Source of the DNA: an uncultured Bacteroidota bacterium
GTDB taxonomy: Bacteria; Bacteroidota; Bacteroidia; JADZBD01
Length of the DNA: 64,000 nucleotides
NCBI GenBank assembly: GCA_937924855.1
Contig: CALEYQ010000063.1
Location: 1-64,000, forward strand
Direction: 5' to 3'
Translations under genes and position numbers: made by a program
Part shown: piece by piece, positions 25,326 through 32,995 of the stretch
Numbering within the stretch: position 1 is the stretch's first letter
Layout of the letters: each line of letters starts with the position of its first letter
Notes under the pieces: generated by a model
The model's input: only the letters and a program-made list of their open reading frames with translations
Databases searched by the model: none
Told to the model about the DNA's origin: nothing

Positions 25326-26066
25326 ATGGCTCAGACGAATTGGTATGAAGCATGGTTCAGCAGCGGATATTACGAAACCCTTTATGAACACCGGAATTCC
25401 GATGAGGCAAATTTGTTTTTGGATAACCTTTTTGAGGCCGGATGGATTCCCCGAACGGGGAAGGTACTGGATGCACCCTGTGGCACCGGAAGGCATGCCC
25501 ACTGGTTTTCGTCGCGGGATTACCGGGTAACGGGACTCGACCTTTCGGAACCCTTTATAAAAAAAGCCAAGGATCTGGAGCAATCCGGAAAGGCTGAGTT
25601 TTTCAGGCACGATCTGCGATATCCTTTTCGTACTAATTATTACGATCTAGCATTGAACCTATTCACCTCGCTTGGATATTTCGCTACGCGCAGGGAGGAC
25701 GAGAAAATACTTATCAATTTTTACCATGCATTAAAGCCCGGTGGCACCTTTGTCCTGGATTTTTTGAATGCCGATTTTGTTGTTGCAGCATTGAAGCGGG
25801 AAGAGGAAGTCGTAAAAAAGGGACAAACAGAGTTTGCAATCCGCCGCACTTTTGAAAACAAACATCTGATCAAAAAAATTCACATTAAGGACGGAAAAAC
25901 GGAAATGGAGTTTCACGAAAGGGTCAGGGCTTACCACTTTTCTGAGCTGGAAAGTCTTTTAACCGGCAGTGGATTCAAAATTTTTAAGACTTTTGGAGAT
26001 TACAGGCTGGGGACCTTCGAAGTTGAAGATTCGCCCCGTGCCATTTTTATCTGTCATAAGCCATGA
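25326..26066 (+). CDS. Class I SAM-dependent methyltransferase
   Basis: 246 residues with a Rossmann SAM-binding fold: motif I VLDAPCGTGRHA (about 47-58) with its GxG-type turn, motif II GLDLS (about 70-74), then DLALNLFTSLGYF and the post-motif II HALKPGGTFVLDFLNADF. Such small methyltransferases act on many metabolites or cofactors; the substrate cannot be read from the sequence. The in-frame TTG at 25320 lies within the -7 element, so ATG 25326 was chosen. The stop overlaps the start of the ZIP transporter gene (ATGA), indicating translational coupling. It is divergent from the propeller-SpoIIE gene with 70 bp between start codons. Confidence 0.85.
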   Translation: MAQTNWYEAWFSSGYYETLYEHRNSDEANLFLDNLFEAGWIPRTGKVLDAPCGTGRHAHWFSSRDYRVTGLDLSEPFIKKAKDLEQSGKAEFFRHDLRYPFRTNYYDLALNLFTSLGYFATRREDEKILINFYHALKPGGTFVLDFLNADFVVAALKREEEVVKKGQTEFAIRRTFENKHLIKKIHIKDGKTEMEFHERVRAYHFSELESLLTGSGFKIFKTFGDYRLGTFEVEDSPRAIFICHKP

Positions 26067-26776
26067 ATCCGGGGGAATACATCGTTTTGATTTTAGGGGT
26101 AATCCTTTCCGGGGCCCTGATTGTTGCATATAAATTGCCGGGTCATGTATTAAAGCTGATTCTGGCTTTTTCCGGAGCCTTTTTACTTTCCATAAGTTCC
26201 AATCACCTTATCCCCGAAATATTCGGAAGCGGAATAAAGGGGCTTGGTCTTTTCATTATTCTGGGATTCCTGATTCAATTGGTGCTGGAGTATTTTTCGG
26301 AAGGAATTGAACACGGGCACATTCACAAACACGGGCACCATGAAACCGGATTCCCGATAACCATGATGCTGGCCCTTTCCCTTCATGCCTTACTGGAAGG
26401 TGTGGCCCTGGGTGCCGGGCATGCTGATGCCGGCCATTCTCATGATTCGATGTTTTGGGGAATCATTTTGCACAACATTCCCATTTCCATGGCATTGGTT
26501 ACCCTGCTTTCAGCCTCCGGACTTGGACGGGGGAGAGTATTTATCTGGTTGGGTTTATTTTCTCTCATGACCCCTCTGGGCGGTTTACTTGCCGACCCCT
26601 TGGCGGATCATGTTTTTGGCGACCCGCTGGGATGGAGGGAAAAAGCTTTGGCTATAGTGGTGGGGATATTCCTTCATGTGAGTACCACCATTTTATTTGA
26701 GTCGACCGAAAACCATCGGTTCAACCTGATTAAGTTCCTGGTTATTCTGGCCGGGTTTGCTGCCGGCCTGTTATAA
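26063..26776 (+). CDS. ZIP-family divalent metal transporter
   Basis: 237 residues, about eight membrane helices, likely importing zinc or other divalent metals into the cytoplasm. A His-rich cluster EHGHIHKHGHH (83-93) lies in the cytoplasmic loop, the conserved helix IV motif is HALLEG (108-113), and helix V has HNIP (137-140); both supply the metal path in ZIP proteins. A second His cluster, HADAGHSHD (120-128), lies between them. It is shorter than many ZIPs but complete. The gene overlaps the methyltransferase by four bases and ends at a terminator. Confidence 0.9.
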   Translation: MNPGEYIVLILGVILSGALIVAYKLPGHVLKLILAFSGAFLLSISSNHLIPEIFGSGIKGLGLFIILGFLIQLVLEYFSEGIEHGHIHKHGHHETGFPITMMLALSLHALLEGVALGAGHADAGHSHDSMFWGIILHNIPISMALVTLLSASGLGRGRVFIWLGLFSLMTPLGGLLADPLADHVFGDPLGWREKALAIVVGIFLHVSTTILFESTENHRFNLIKFLVILAGFAAGLL

Positions 26777-26779
26777 AAA

Positions 26780-26806
26780 AAGGGCCCGAAGGCCCTTACT
26801 TATTTT
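26780..26806. terminator. Bidirectional terminator between ZIP gene and rpsU
   Basis: Stem AAGGGCC/GGCCCTT (26780-26786, 26791-26797) with a CGAA loop on plus, UUCG on minus. The minus strand has a long T-run after it, so it ends rpsU well; on plus a T-run follows after ACTTA. Confidence 0.85.
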
Positions 26807-26820
26807 TTAATCAAAACGAT

Positions 26821-27012
26821 TTACAATTCTTCCTGTTGGAGTTTCTGGCGATAAACGGCCGATTTCCAAGTATCGCGTTTGCGAACGGAGGGTTTGGTAA
26901 ATTGCTGACGGCGGCGCAGTTCACGAACAACACCGGTTTTTTCGAATTTCTTCTTAAACTTCTTAAGGGCTTTCTCAATTGATTCACCCTCTTTTACCTG
27001 TACAATAATCAT
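26821..27012 (-). CDS. rpsU: 30S ribosomal protein bS21
   Basis: 63 residues, the usual bS21 size. MIIVQVKEGESIEKALKKF at the N-terminus is followed by a long basic helix (KKFEKTGVVRELRRRQQF and KPSVRKRDTWKSAVYRQK), which binds the 16S rRNA platform next to the anti-Shine-Dalgarno. Its own mRNA carries the only full Shine-Dalgarno seen in this window (AAGGAGGT, 27023-27030). In Flavobacterium, work on ribosomes lacking bS21 found that bS21 hides the anti-SD and that rpsU, having an SD, is thereby autoregulated; the same logic fits here. Confidence 0.97.
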   Translation of the reverse strand: MIIVQVKEGESIEKALKKFKKKFEKTGVVRELRRRQQFTKPSVRKRDTWKSAVYRQKLQQEEL

Positions 27013-27022
27013 AAATTAAAAT

Positions 27023-27030
27023 ACCTCCTT
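27023..27030 (-). promoter_or_regulatory. Perfect Shine-Dalgarno AAGGAGGT of rpsU
   Basis: On the minus strand, AAGGAGGT ends 10 nt before the ATG at 27012. Eight bases match the 16S 3' end. Other starts in the window lack such a site, so it probably serves control of bS21 level. Confidence 0.88.
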
Positions 27031-27043
27031 TTGTTTGGGAGGC

Positions 27044-27051
27044 CAAAGGTA
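27044..27051 (-). promoter_or_regulatory. -7 promoter element TACCTTTG of rpsU
   Basis: Perfect TAnnTTTG on the minus strand, giving a leader of about 27 nt that holds the Shine-Dalgarno site. No clear -33 box. Confidence 0.6.
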
Positions 27052-27063
27052 AGAATAATTCTC

Positions 27064-27471
27064 TTAATTTTTCAGGTATTGCTGGAAAAAGTCGGTGGTG
27101 GGGACTTCCTGGTTTTCGATTTTAACCGTGTTGATGTTTCCACTCAGAAAAAGGCGAAATACCCAGCGCATATCCTTGCGACCGTCGTCGAGGGTAACCT
27201 TTCCGGTATATAAACCCGTGGCATTGTCTTTTTTCAGGGTAAAACCAATCTCATTTTTATAAAGTATGGCTTTTTGCCGGATCAGTTCGGCCTGAGTTTC
27301 CTGCTCCACACCCACAATAACAAATTCGAAACTACCCTTTGAAATTCCCTGGTCGATCTGTGCCTGAGTTCCGCTCAATACGGCCGTATAGGCAGGATTA
27401 CTCTGCTGGGCAAACAGGGATGAGCAGGCTAAAAGGGTAAGGGTAAGGAAAATTGATTTTATGGTTTTCAT
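27064..27471 (-). CDS. Exported protein of unknown function
   Basis: 135 residues starting at ATG 27471; a signal peptide (TIKSIFLTLTLLACSSLFAQ) precedes a small mature domain of about 110 residues. Alternating strands and helices such as 'GTQAQIDQGISKGSFEFVIVG', 'AILYKNEIGFTLKKDN' and 'KVTLDDGRKDMRWVFRLFL' are seen, but I do not recognise the family. The upstream in-frame part to 27567 has no good start and would precede the signal peptide with charged residues. A perfect -7 element (27493-27500) supports this start. It is 51 bp upstream of rpsU's promoter side and follows the CHU_C gene. Confidence 0.68.
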   Translation of the reverse strand: MKTIKSIFLTLTLLACSSLFAQQSNPAYTAVLSGTQAQIDQGISKGSFEFVIVGVEQETQAELIRQKAILYKNEIGFTLKKDNATGLYTGKVTLDDGRKDMRWVFRLFLSGNINTVKIENQEVPTTDFFQQYLKN

Positions 27472-27492
27472 GGAATAAGATGGTTTATTAAA

Positions 27493-27500
27493 CAAATATA
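27493..27500 (-). promoter_or_regulatory. -7 promoter element TATATTTG of the exported protein gene
   Basis: Perfect TAnnTTTG on the minus strand, 21 nt before the ATG at 27471; a TTTG about 15 nt further upstream is closer than usual. Confidence 0.5.
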
Positions 27501-27566
27501 TGCAAAGAACGTACCCAAAGCTAAAAACAAGACCCCTGAATTTTGCATTCCGTTGCATTTCAGCCA

Positions 27567-29255
27567 CTAACGAATAAGGGTAACATGACCTTTCTTTTCA
27601 CGGATATAGTAATTAAAGTCCATGAAATTAATCAGATACACATAAACCCCTTCGGGAGCCCTGGCTCCGGTGTTATGCTTTTTCCCATTCCAACCCTCGT
27701 AGGGATCCTGGGTTTTAAAAATAAGCTCCCCCCATCGGTTATAGATTCTAAGGGTATAGGAAGATTCAATAATTCCGGTAAACAGTGGGACAAAAATCTC
27801 ATTCACACCTGAATTGTTGGGCGTAAAACAATTAGGCACATAAAAAGTATAGTACCCTTCCACCAAAACAGTCATTGAAAAAGTATCGGTACAGCCGAAT
27901 TGGTTAGTCACAATCAGGGTAACCAGGAATGTGCCATCGGAGGTATAGGTATGAACCGGATTCTGGAGGGTATCGGTATTTCCATCACCGAAATTCCAGA
28001 ACCAGGAAACTGCACCCTGTGACATGTCGGTAAAGCTGCATTGGGGGTCGACCAGGGTAACCACATTGGGGAAATGAGTAAACTGAGCGGAAGGGGGTGG
28101 AAGTCCCACAACATTAGCCGTTGCGGTATGCGTACAATTATTGGCGTCGGTAACGAGAACGGAATAAGTTCCCTGCGATAAACCGGAAAGTGTGGCCTGG
28201 GTTGCCCCGTTACTCCATTGATAAGAGTAAGGTGACTGACCGCCGGAAAGATTTAAAGAAGCGGTTCCCATTCCGTATAGACAGGTATCATCAGAGCTCA
28301 GTATCTGGGATGCCATCGGTTGAGAAACCGTAACTCTTACCGTATCGAAGGCCGTATCATTTACACATTCAAATACCACATAGGCGGCATACTGAGTGGT
28401 GGCGGTGGGATTTACGGTCATTGAATTCCCGGTTCCCAAAGCCACCGAATTTGTGACGTCGAACCAGTTTATTACCAGGGGTGTCTGAGGCCCGTTTGGG
28501 GTAAATCTTTTACCGTCGTTATTGGCCGTCCATTGGGTTGAATTTCTGCCGGGAACAGCAAAGGCCGTGGTTCCGGCAAGATTCTGAATGCCCTGAACGG
28601 CAAATCCGTTTTGCCAGGTAACACAGGTTGGCTTATTCAGAATAAAAACATCGATTACATTGGTGGTTTCGTACAGGATAATCTGGAAAGTTCCTATCAG
28701 GTTGGTACAACTGTAGAGGGGGGTATTCAGCCAGTTTACCACCATCCGTCTGAAGGGAGCGGTTCCTGTAACATAATATCGGATTGATCCCCCGGAAAGA
28801 GAGGGCCACCAGTCCTGCCAGATTCCCATAATGCAATCTTTGGGAACTCCTGCATTGGTACTGGGAATGGGTTGGGCTGAAAAATTGGTAGGTCCGTTTG
28901 AAAAACCTACCCATCCGTTGGTTCCAATATCGAAGGTTGTTCTTGTGTTCCCAAAAAAACAAAAAGGAAATCCAATGGGAATCCCGAAATGAACTTCATC
29001 ATCACCATTGGTTTGCCACACCAACGGCGTTCCCGAATTAAAATTATCGGGGGTATAGGGAATGGTACTAACCGAATAAGAAGTGGTTTGATAATTGGCG
29101 CCCGGGACGTTGAGAATCCCGTTCAGGGTTAAAGCCTGCGGACTGCATAAAACAGTATCACGGTCGATATAAAATACCGGAGTCTGGGTGTTCTGGGCAA
29201 AAAGCCCGCAAACTCCGGAGGAAAAAAGACAAATAAAAAGCCACTTAAGCCTCAC
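27567..29255 (-). CDS. Secreted protein with SprB-like repeat, PKD domain and CHU_C (type B) sorting domain
   Basis: 562 residues from a GTG start (29255). Signal peptide (about 1-20, ending LFAQ), then a long beta-rich region (about 25-315) that looks like a receptor or adhesin head with NTLYSC-type Cys. An SprB-like repeat follows (about 320-385, GGQSPYSYQWSNG, TYSVLVTDANNC), then a PKD domain (about 395-465, WNFGDG, VHTYTSDGTFLVTLIVTN), then a C-terminal 'gliding motility-associated' CHU_C domain (about 475-562) starting FYVPNCFTPN and ending in YVYLINFMDFN. CHU_C (type B) domains send proteins through T9SS; SprB-like repeats are known from the F. johnsoniae surface adhesin. Likely cell-surface adhesion. 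No ATG start in frame. Confidence 0.87.
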   Translation of the reverse strand: MRLKWLFICLFSSGVCGLFAQNTQTPVFYIDRDTVLCSPQALTLNGILNVPGANYQTTSYSVSTIPYTPDNFNSGTPLVWQTNGDDEVHFGIPIGFPFCFFGNTRTTFDIGTNGWVGFSNGPTNFSAQPIPSTNAGVPKDCIMGIWQDWWPSLSGGSIRYYVTGTAPFRRMVVNWLNTPLYSCTNLIGTFQIILYETTNVIDVFILNKPTCVTWQNGFAVQGIQNLAGTTAFAVPGRNSTQWTANNDGKRFTPNGPQTPLVINWFDVTNSVALGTGNSMTVNPTATTQYAAYVVFECVNDTAFDTVRVTVSQPMASQILSSDDTCLYGMGTASLNLSGGQSPYSYQWSNGATQATLSGLSQGTYSVLVTDANNCTHTATANVVGLPPPSAQFTHFPNVVTLVDPQCSFTDMSQGAVSWFWNFGDGNTDTLQNPVHTYTSDGTFLVTLIVTNQFGCTDTFSMTVLVEGYYTFYVPNCFTPNNSGVNEIFVPLFTGIIESSYTLRIYNRWGELIFKTQDPYEGWNGKKHNTGARAPEGVYVYLINFMDFNYYIREKKGHVTLIR

Positions 29256-29415
29256 GAATAAAGGGGATTAACCTGTAAATATAGCAAAGGGAGGGTTTTC
29301 AACAAAGCGAAACAGTCTAATTCATTGATTATCAACAGTGTTTAAAAAAATAATCCACAAAAAGCGGTCAAAATAAAAGGGTTAATTAATTTAGGCCCTC
29401 AATAAAAAAACGCTT

Positions 29416-30354
29416 ATGAAAGTAACAGTTGTTGGTGCAGGCAATGTTGGAGCAACCTGCGCAGATGTAATTGCACACCGGGAAATTTGCAATGAAGTTG
29501 TATTGGTTGATATCAAAGAAAATTTTGCTGAAGGAAAAGCATTGGATATCTGGCAGACGGCTCCGGTAAATATGTATGATACACGGGTAACCGGATCTAC
29601 CAACGACTATTCCAAAACCAAAAATTCAGATGTGGTTGTTATTACCAGTGGTTTGCCAAGAAAGCCGGGTATGTCGCGCGACGACCTGATTTCTACCAAT
29701 GCAATGATCGTAAAAACGGTTACTGAAAATATTATTAAAAATTCTCCCAATGCCATTATCATCGTGGTTTCGAACCCGCTGGATGTAATGACCTATTGTG
29801 CTTTTCTGACAGCCAAGGTCGACAGCAGCCGGGTTTTCGGCATGGCTGGAATTCTGGATACTGCCCGATACAGGGCTTTTCTTGCCACTGAATTAAATTG
29901 TTCTCCCAAGGACATCCAGGCAGTGTTAATGGGTGGCCATGGCGACACCATGGTTCCTCTGCCCCGCTACACCACCGTTTCCGGAATACCGGTTACCGAA
30001 CTTATTTCTACTGAAAAACTGGATGCCATTGTTGAAAGAACAAAAAAAGGTGGCGGTGAGATTGTAAATCTTCTGGGAACTTCAGCCTGGTATGCTCCCG
30101 GTGCTGCTGCTGCCCAAATGGTGGAAGCCATCATCCGCGACCAAAAGCGGATTTTCCCTTGTTGTGCCTGGCTTTCCGGTCAATATGGCCTGAAGGATAT
30201 TTACCTGGGTGTTCCTGTCAAACTTGGAAGAAAAGGCATTGAGGAAATTATTGAGCTCAAATTAAATACCGATGAAATGAAACTTCTAAATGCATCGGCA
30301 GGTGCAGTGAAGGAAGTAATGACGGTCCTCGACAACATGAAAGTGGTCGCCTGA
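29416..30354 (+). CDS. mdh: Malate dehydrogenase (LDH-like, NAD-dependent)
   Basis: 312 residues, the length of the LDH-like malate dehydrogenases of Bacteroidota. It oxidises malate to oxaloacetate in the TCA cycle. The NAD site is VVGAGNVGA (5-13) and an acidic Asp32 (VLVDI) that favours NAD over NADP. Substrate-binding arginines lie in GLPRKPGMSRDD (Arg82, Arg88) and the RYR at 151-153; the catalytic pair is Asp148 and His175 (MGGHGDT). Arg82 (rather than Gln) marks malate over lactate as substrate. A region with TAATTTAG (near -7) precedes the ATG by about 30 bp. The neighbour 14 bp downstream is a retropepsin-like gene. Confidence 0.97.
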   Translation: MKVTVVGAGNVGATCADVIAHREICNEVVLVDIKENFAEGKALDIWQTAPVNMYDTRVTGSTNDYSKTKNSDVVVITSGLPRKPGMSRDDLISTNAMIVKTVTENIIKNSPNAIIIVVSNPLDVMTYCAFLTAKVDSSRVFGMAGILDTARYRAFLATELNCSPKDIQAVLMGGHGDTMVPLPRYTTVSGIPVTELISTEKLDAIVERTKKGGGEIVNLLGTSAWYAPGAAAAQMVEAIIRDQKRIFPCCAWLSGQYGLKDIYLGVPVKLGRKGIEEIIELKLNTDEMKLLNASAGAVKEVMTVLDNMKVVA

Positions 30355-30368
30355 GGAGAAGCTCCCTT

Positions 30369-30824
30369 ATGGCCATAACCATTCCCTTAAAATTTATTGA
30401 TGTGGGCGGAGACGGATTCCACCTTCACGCCATTTTTCATATCGGTAAAAAACCGGTTCGCATGGTAATTGATACGGGTGCCAGCAGAACCGTTTTCGAC
30501 AAGCAAAAATTTGAGTCTATTACAGGGTCATCCGACTCCCTCCTTCACGAAAAATTAAGTGCCGGCATCGGAGGAAGTGGTCTGGAAAGTCATGTGATCC
30601 GCTTTTCCGGATTCCGGTTGGGGAAAATTGAGTTAAAAAAATACCAAACCGTATTGATGGATCTTTCCCATGTAAATAATTCCTATGCTCAAATGAAAAT
30701 AAAAGAGGTTGACGGAATTCTGGGAAGTGACATAATGAAAAAGTTCAAAGCAAAAATAGATTTCGGAAAAAAAGTTCTGGTATTATATCCCCCAAAGAAA
30801 AAATCAGTTTCCCGCCGCAATTGA
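30369..30824 (+). CDS. Retropepsin-like aspartic protease domain protein
   Basis: 151 residues, no signal peptide. The active-site motif VIDTGASRTVFD (33-44) has the catalytic Asp35, and the second signature DGILGSDIMKKFKAKIDF (about 112-129) is the family's 'ILG' flap region. Such single-domain proteins are thought to dimerise as retroviral proteases do. The known Bacteroidota proteins of this class have no assigned substrate. The tail is very basic (KVLVLYPPKKKSVSRR). It follows mdh by 14 bp, likely cotranscribed. Its last 21 bases overlap the convergent cytochrome-like gene on the other strand. Confidence 0.85.
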   Translation: MAITIPLKFIDVGGDGFHLHAIFHIGKKPVRMVIDTGASRTVFDKQKFESITGSSDSLLHEKLSAGIGGSGLESHVIRFSGFRLGKIELKKYQTVLMDLSHVNNSYAQMKIKEVDGILGSDIMKKFKAKIDFGKKVLVLYPPKKKSVSRRN

Positions 30825-32282
30825 ATAGGGGTCGACCGATAGTTCGGTTTTGAATCCGGGAACCGGATCCAGCGTATTTAAATTTATTATAGTAAGGTAG
30901 CCATTCCTGCCTCCGCATTCGGAAGCATGATGGGGAGCGGGACCTCCGGTGGTTTGATTCCGGTTTGCCACATAACAAACACCGGTAACATCATTGAGGG
31001 CAATGCCATGAGGCTGATGTCCTGTATATATTTTCTTTATCAACTGCATCGTGTTGTAGTTTATCACAGCCACACTTCCCCGTTTTCCCGGAAAAGAAGT
31101 AATGTCTTCCGGACAGGTAACCAAAAGAAAATTCCTTGAAGGTGAAATTGCCATTTCGCTGGGGAGTCCGGACAAAGGAATAATTCCCATTACACTATCG
31201 TTTGTTGTTTTTACGATGCGAACCCCGCTGTTAGCGGTAGATTGACAGGTAACAAAATATTTTGACCCATCCGGAGCAAAAGCAATTTCATGAATTTTAA
31301 GAGTGCTGCTACCCGGATCCGGGAATGCCGGAGGGGCAAGTGAAATTTGGGAATAATTTGAAATGTCCGAAGTATCCATTTTGAAAATCCCATTCCCATT
31401 CTGCATACCAATATACAAGGTGCTTCCGCGAACTACATTTCCGTGGGGTTCAATCAGCATACCCTGGTAATTGGCAACAACGGACATGGTAACCAAATTT
31501 ACATCAACCAATCCGCCATTGGCGTTCCAGTCGACCACATAGGCCCTTTTTCCGTCGGCGGAAATATCAAATGTGTTCCAGCTTCCGGCTCCGAGGTTTA
31601 CCTGAGAAATCAATTGACCGGTTTGAACCGAGAACTTCTGGAGAAAATTCTGGTTCCCAAAACCCACATTAAAAATCACGTAAAAAAAATAACCGTCGGG
31701 CGACAGTTTAATCATGTGCGGAGATTCAATGTTGTTGAAGTTTCCAACTTTAAAATACCGCATGCACAAATTTGTTTCCTGATCGAATACCGCAACTTCG
31801 TCGCAACCCTGGTTTGAAATAAAAAATCTCGGGCGGGCAGGGTTATCGGAAAATTTTACAAATCCTTTTCGATCGGGCGCTCCGTTGCTGATCCAGTTAA
31901 AAACTGTTATCACCTCTTCTCTGCTCAGGGGCGGGGCACCAACGGGCATGGTAGGACTTAAGGTTAATCCGAGATCTTCGTGGGTATTAATATAAAAGGC
32001 CAGCGTGCTGAAATCGGTTCTGTAGGGAATAACCACAGCCCCTCCGCGGCCTCCGCGAAACAACGATTCCCATGATTCCAGATTCAGTCCGCCCGCACCC
32101 TCGCTGCTGATGGAATTATGACAACCGGATACAGCACATTTACCCAAAATAATTTTCCCTATGGCATCGGGATATCCGCTTTTCTCCAAATCAACGGCAG
32201 GGAGGTCTTTCCTGCAGGAGTTAATTACCGGCAGCGCAAAGATGGACAAGGCCATCAGAATACTAATTCTGCGGAGCACCAT
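30804..32282 (-). CDS. Lipoprotein: CX4CH cytochrome-c-like domain plus YVTN/NHL beta-propeller
   Basis: 492 residues. A lipobox (VINSC, Cys23) anchors it. The N-terminal domain has a heme-type motif CAVSGCH (49-55), a CX4CH instead of CX2CH, followed by conserved TMP and WISNGAP segments. The rest (about 150-480) is a beta-propeller with YVTN-like repeats ('NLVTMSVVANYQG', 'IIPLSGLPSEMAISPSRNF', 'IYTGHQPHGIALND') that probably binds a ligand or an electron partner. A small terminal part ends in LSVDPYSIAAGN. It is the last gene of an operon with a second CX4CH lipoprotein and an FG-GAP cargo. Confidence 0.8.
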   Translation of the reverse strand: MVLRRISILMALSIFALPVINSCRKDLPAVDLEKSGYPDAIGKIILGKCAVSGCHNSISSEGAGGLNLESWESLFRGGRGGAVVIPYRTDFSTLAFYINTHEDLGLTLSPTMPVGAPPLSREEVITVFNWISNGAPDRKGFVKFSDNPARPRFFISNQGCDEVAVFDQETNLCMRYFKVGNFNNIESPHMIKLSPDGYFFYVIFNVGFGNQNFLQKFSVQTGQLISQVNLGAGSWNTFDISADGKRAYVVDWNANGGLVDVNLVTMSVVANYQGMLIEPHGNVVRGSTLYIGMQNGNGIFKMDTSDISNYSQISLAPPAFPDPGSSTLKIHEIAFAPDGSKYFVTCQSTANSGVRIVKTTNDSVMGIIPLSGLPSEMAISPSRNFLLVTCPEDITSFPGKRGSVAVINYNTMQLIKKIYTGHQPHGIALNDVTGVCYVANRNQTTGGPAPHHASECGGRNGYLTIINLNTLDPVPGFKTELSVDPYSIAAGN

Positions 32283-32610
32283 TATTTATCCAGCATCTTA
32301 TTTTTGAGCGGTCGGCTTTGGAGAGGCTTCCTTTTTTGGGCATATCTTTTCTGATGTTTACCCTTTGATCGAGGCTACCATCATCGGCTTTTGCTTTTAA
32401 ACCTGCATAGGTTGTGAAATCGCCGTTTGAGGATCCTGCATTATGGCAGCCGCTGCTGTTGCAATTGGCATTTACGAGGGGACGAATATCGTTGGTATAG
32501 GAAGCGGAAACATTGGCGCAATCAATATTCCGGAGGTCGTCGCGGCAACCTGAAAGGAGTAAAGAAAAAATCAGAGCACAACCTGTAAAAAAAACAAGGG
32601 GTTTATTCAC
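32263..32610 (-). CDS. Small CX4CH cytochrome-like lipoprotein
   Basis: 115 residues from a GTG start (32610) that overlaps the previous stop in GTGAATAA. A lipobox LLLSGC (Cys22) is followed by a domain of about 90 residues with CNSSGCHN (50-57), the same CX4CH motif as the next gene, and a C-terminal CWINNGAPQN. A longer in-frame start at 32664 would lie inside the neighbour and put charged residues before the signal. Together with the propeller lipoprotein this may form a periplasmic electron-transfer or heme-binding pair; both are predicted from the motif only. It overlaps the next gene by 20 bp. Confidence 0.78.
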   Translation of the reverse strand: MNKPLVFFTGCALIFSLLLSGCRDDLRNIDCANVSASYTNDIRPLVNANCNSSGCHNAGSSNGDFTTYAGLKAKADDGSLDQRVNIRKDMPKKGSLSKADRSKIRCWINNGAPQN

Positions 32611-32995
32611 TGACCGGGATTTGAAGGTTAAGTTCTTTTGATTCGCCGGGGAGGAGTTCAACACGCATCATCCGGTAGCCTCTTACAGAATCCATTTCCA
32701 TTGGGTCGTAGCCAATGGAACCGAACACATGTTCACCGGCACCCAAAACATCAATGGTAACCCGTCCCTGAGCGTTACATTGAAAAACTTTATCATACAT
32801 AGAGGGGGAATAGCCAGGGAAAACACTTGTTCCTGACTTCACCATAACCAAAGCATTGGGAATCGGGACCGCATGATGTAAAACTTCAACATGAATTTTC
32901 AATTGAGAAGTAATGATTACCGGCGGCTTATCCCTTTTTTTGCAGGAAGCAGCCGACAAAAACAACAAAACCATAAATCCAAAAATATACCTCAT
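32603..32995 (-). CDS. Small lipoprotein with a beta-sandwich domain
   Basis: 130 residues. Lipobox SAASC (Cys18) and then a mature part with strands 'LKIHVEVLHHAVPIPNALVMVK' and 'GRVTIDVLGAGEHVFGSIGYD', resembling carboxypeptidase-regulatory-like or other Ig-type folds in the Bacteroidota lipoproteome. The function is unknown. It overlaps the FG-GAP gene upstream by four bases (ATGA) and the small cytochrome gene by 8 bp, so all four genes of the set are translationally coupled. Confidence 0.72.
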   Translation of the reverse strand: MRYIFGFMVLLFLSAASCKKRDKPPVIITSQLKIHVEVLHHAVPIPNALVMVKSGTSVFPGYSPSMYDKVFQCNAQGRVTIDVLGAGEHVFGSIGYDPMEMDSVRGYRMMRVELLPGESKELNLQIPVSE

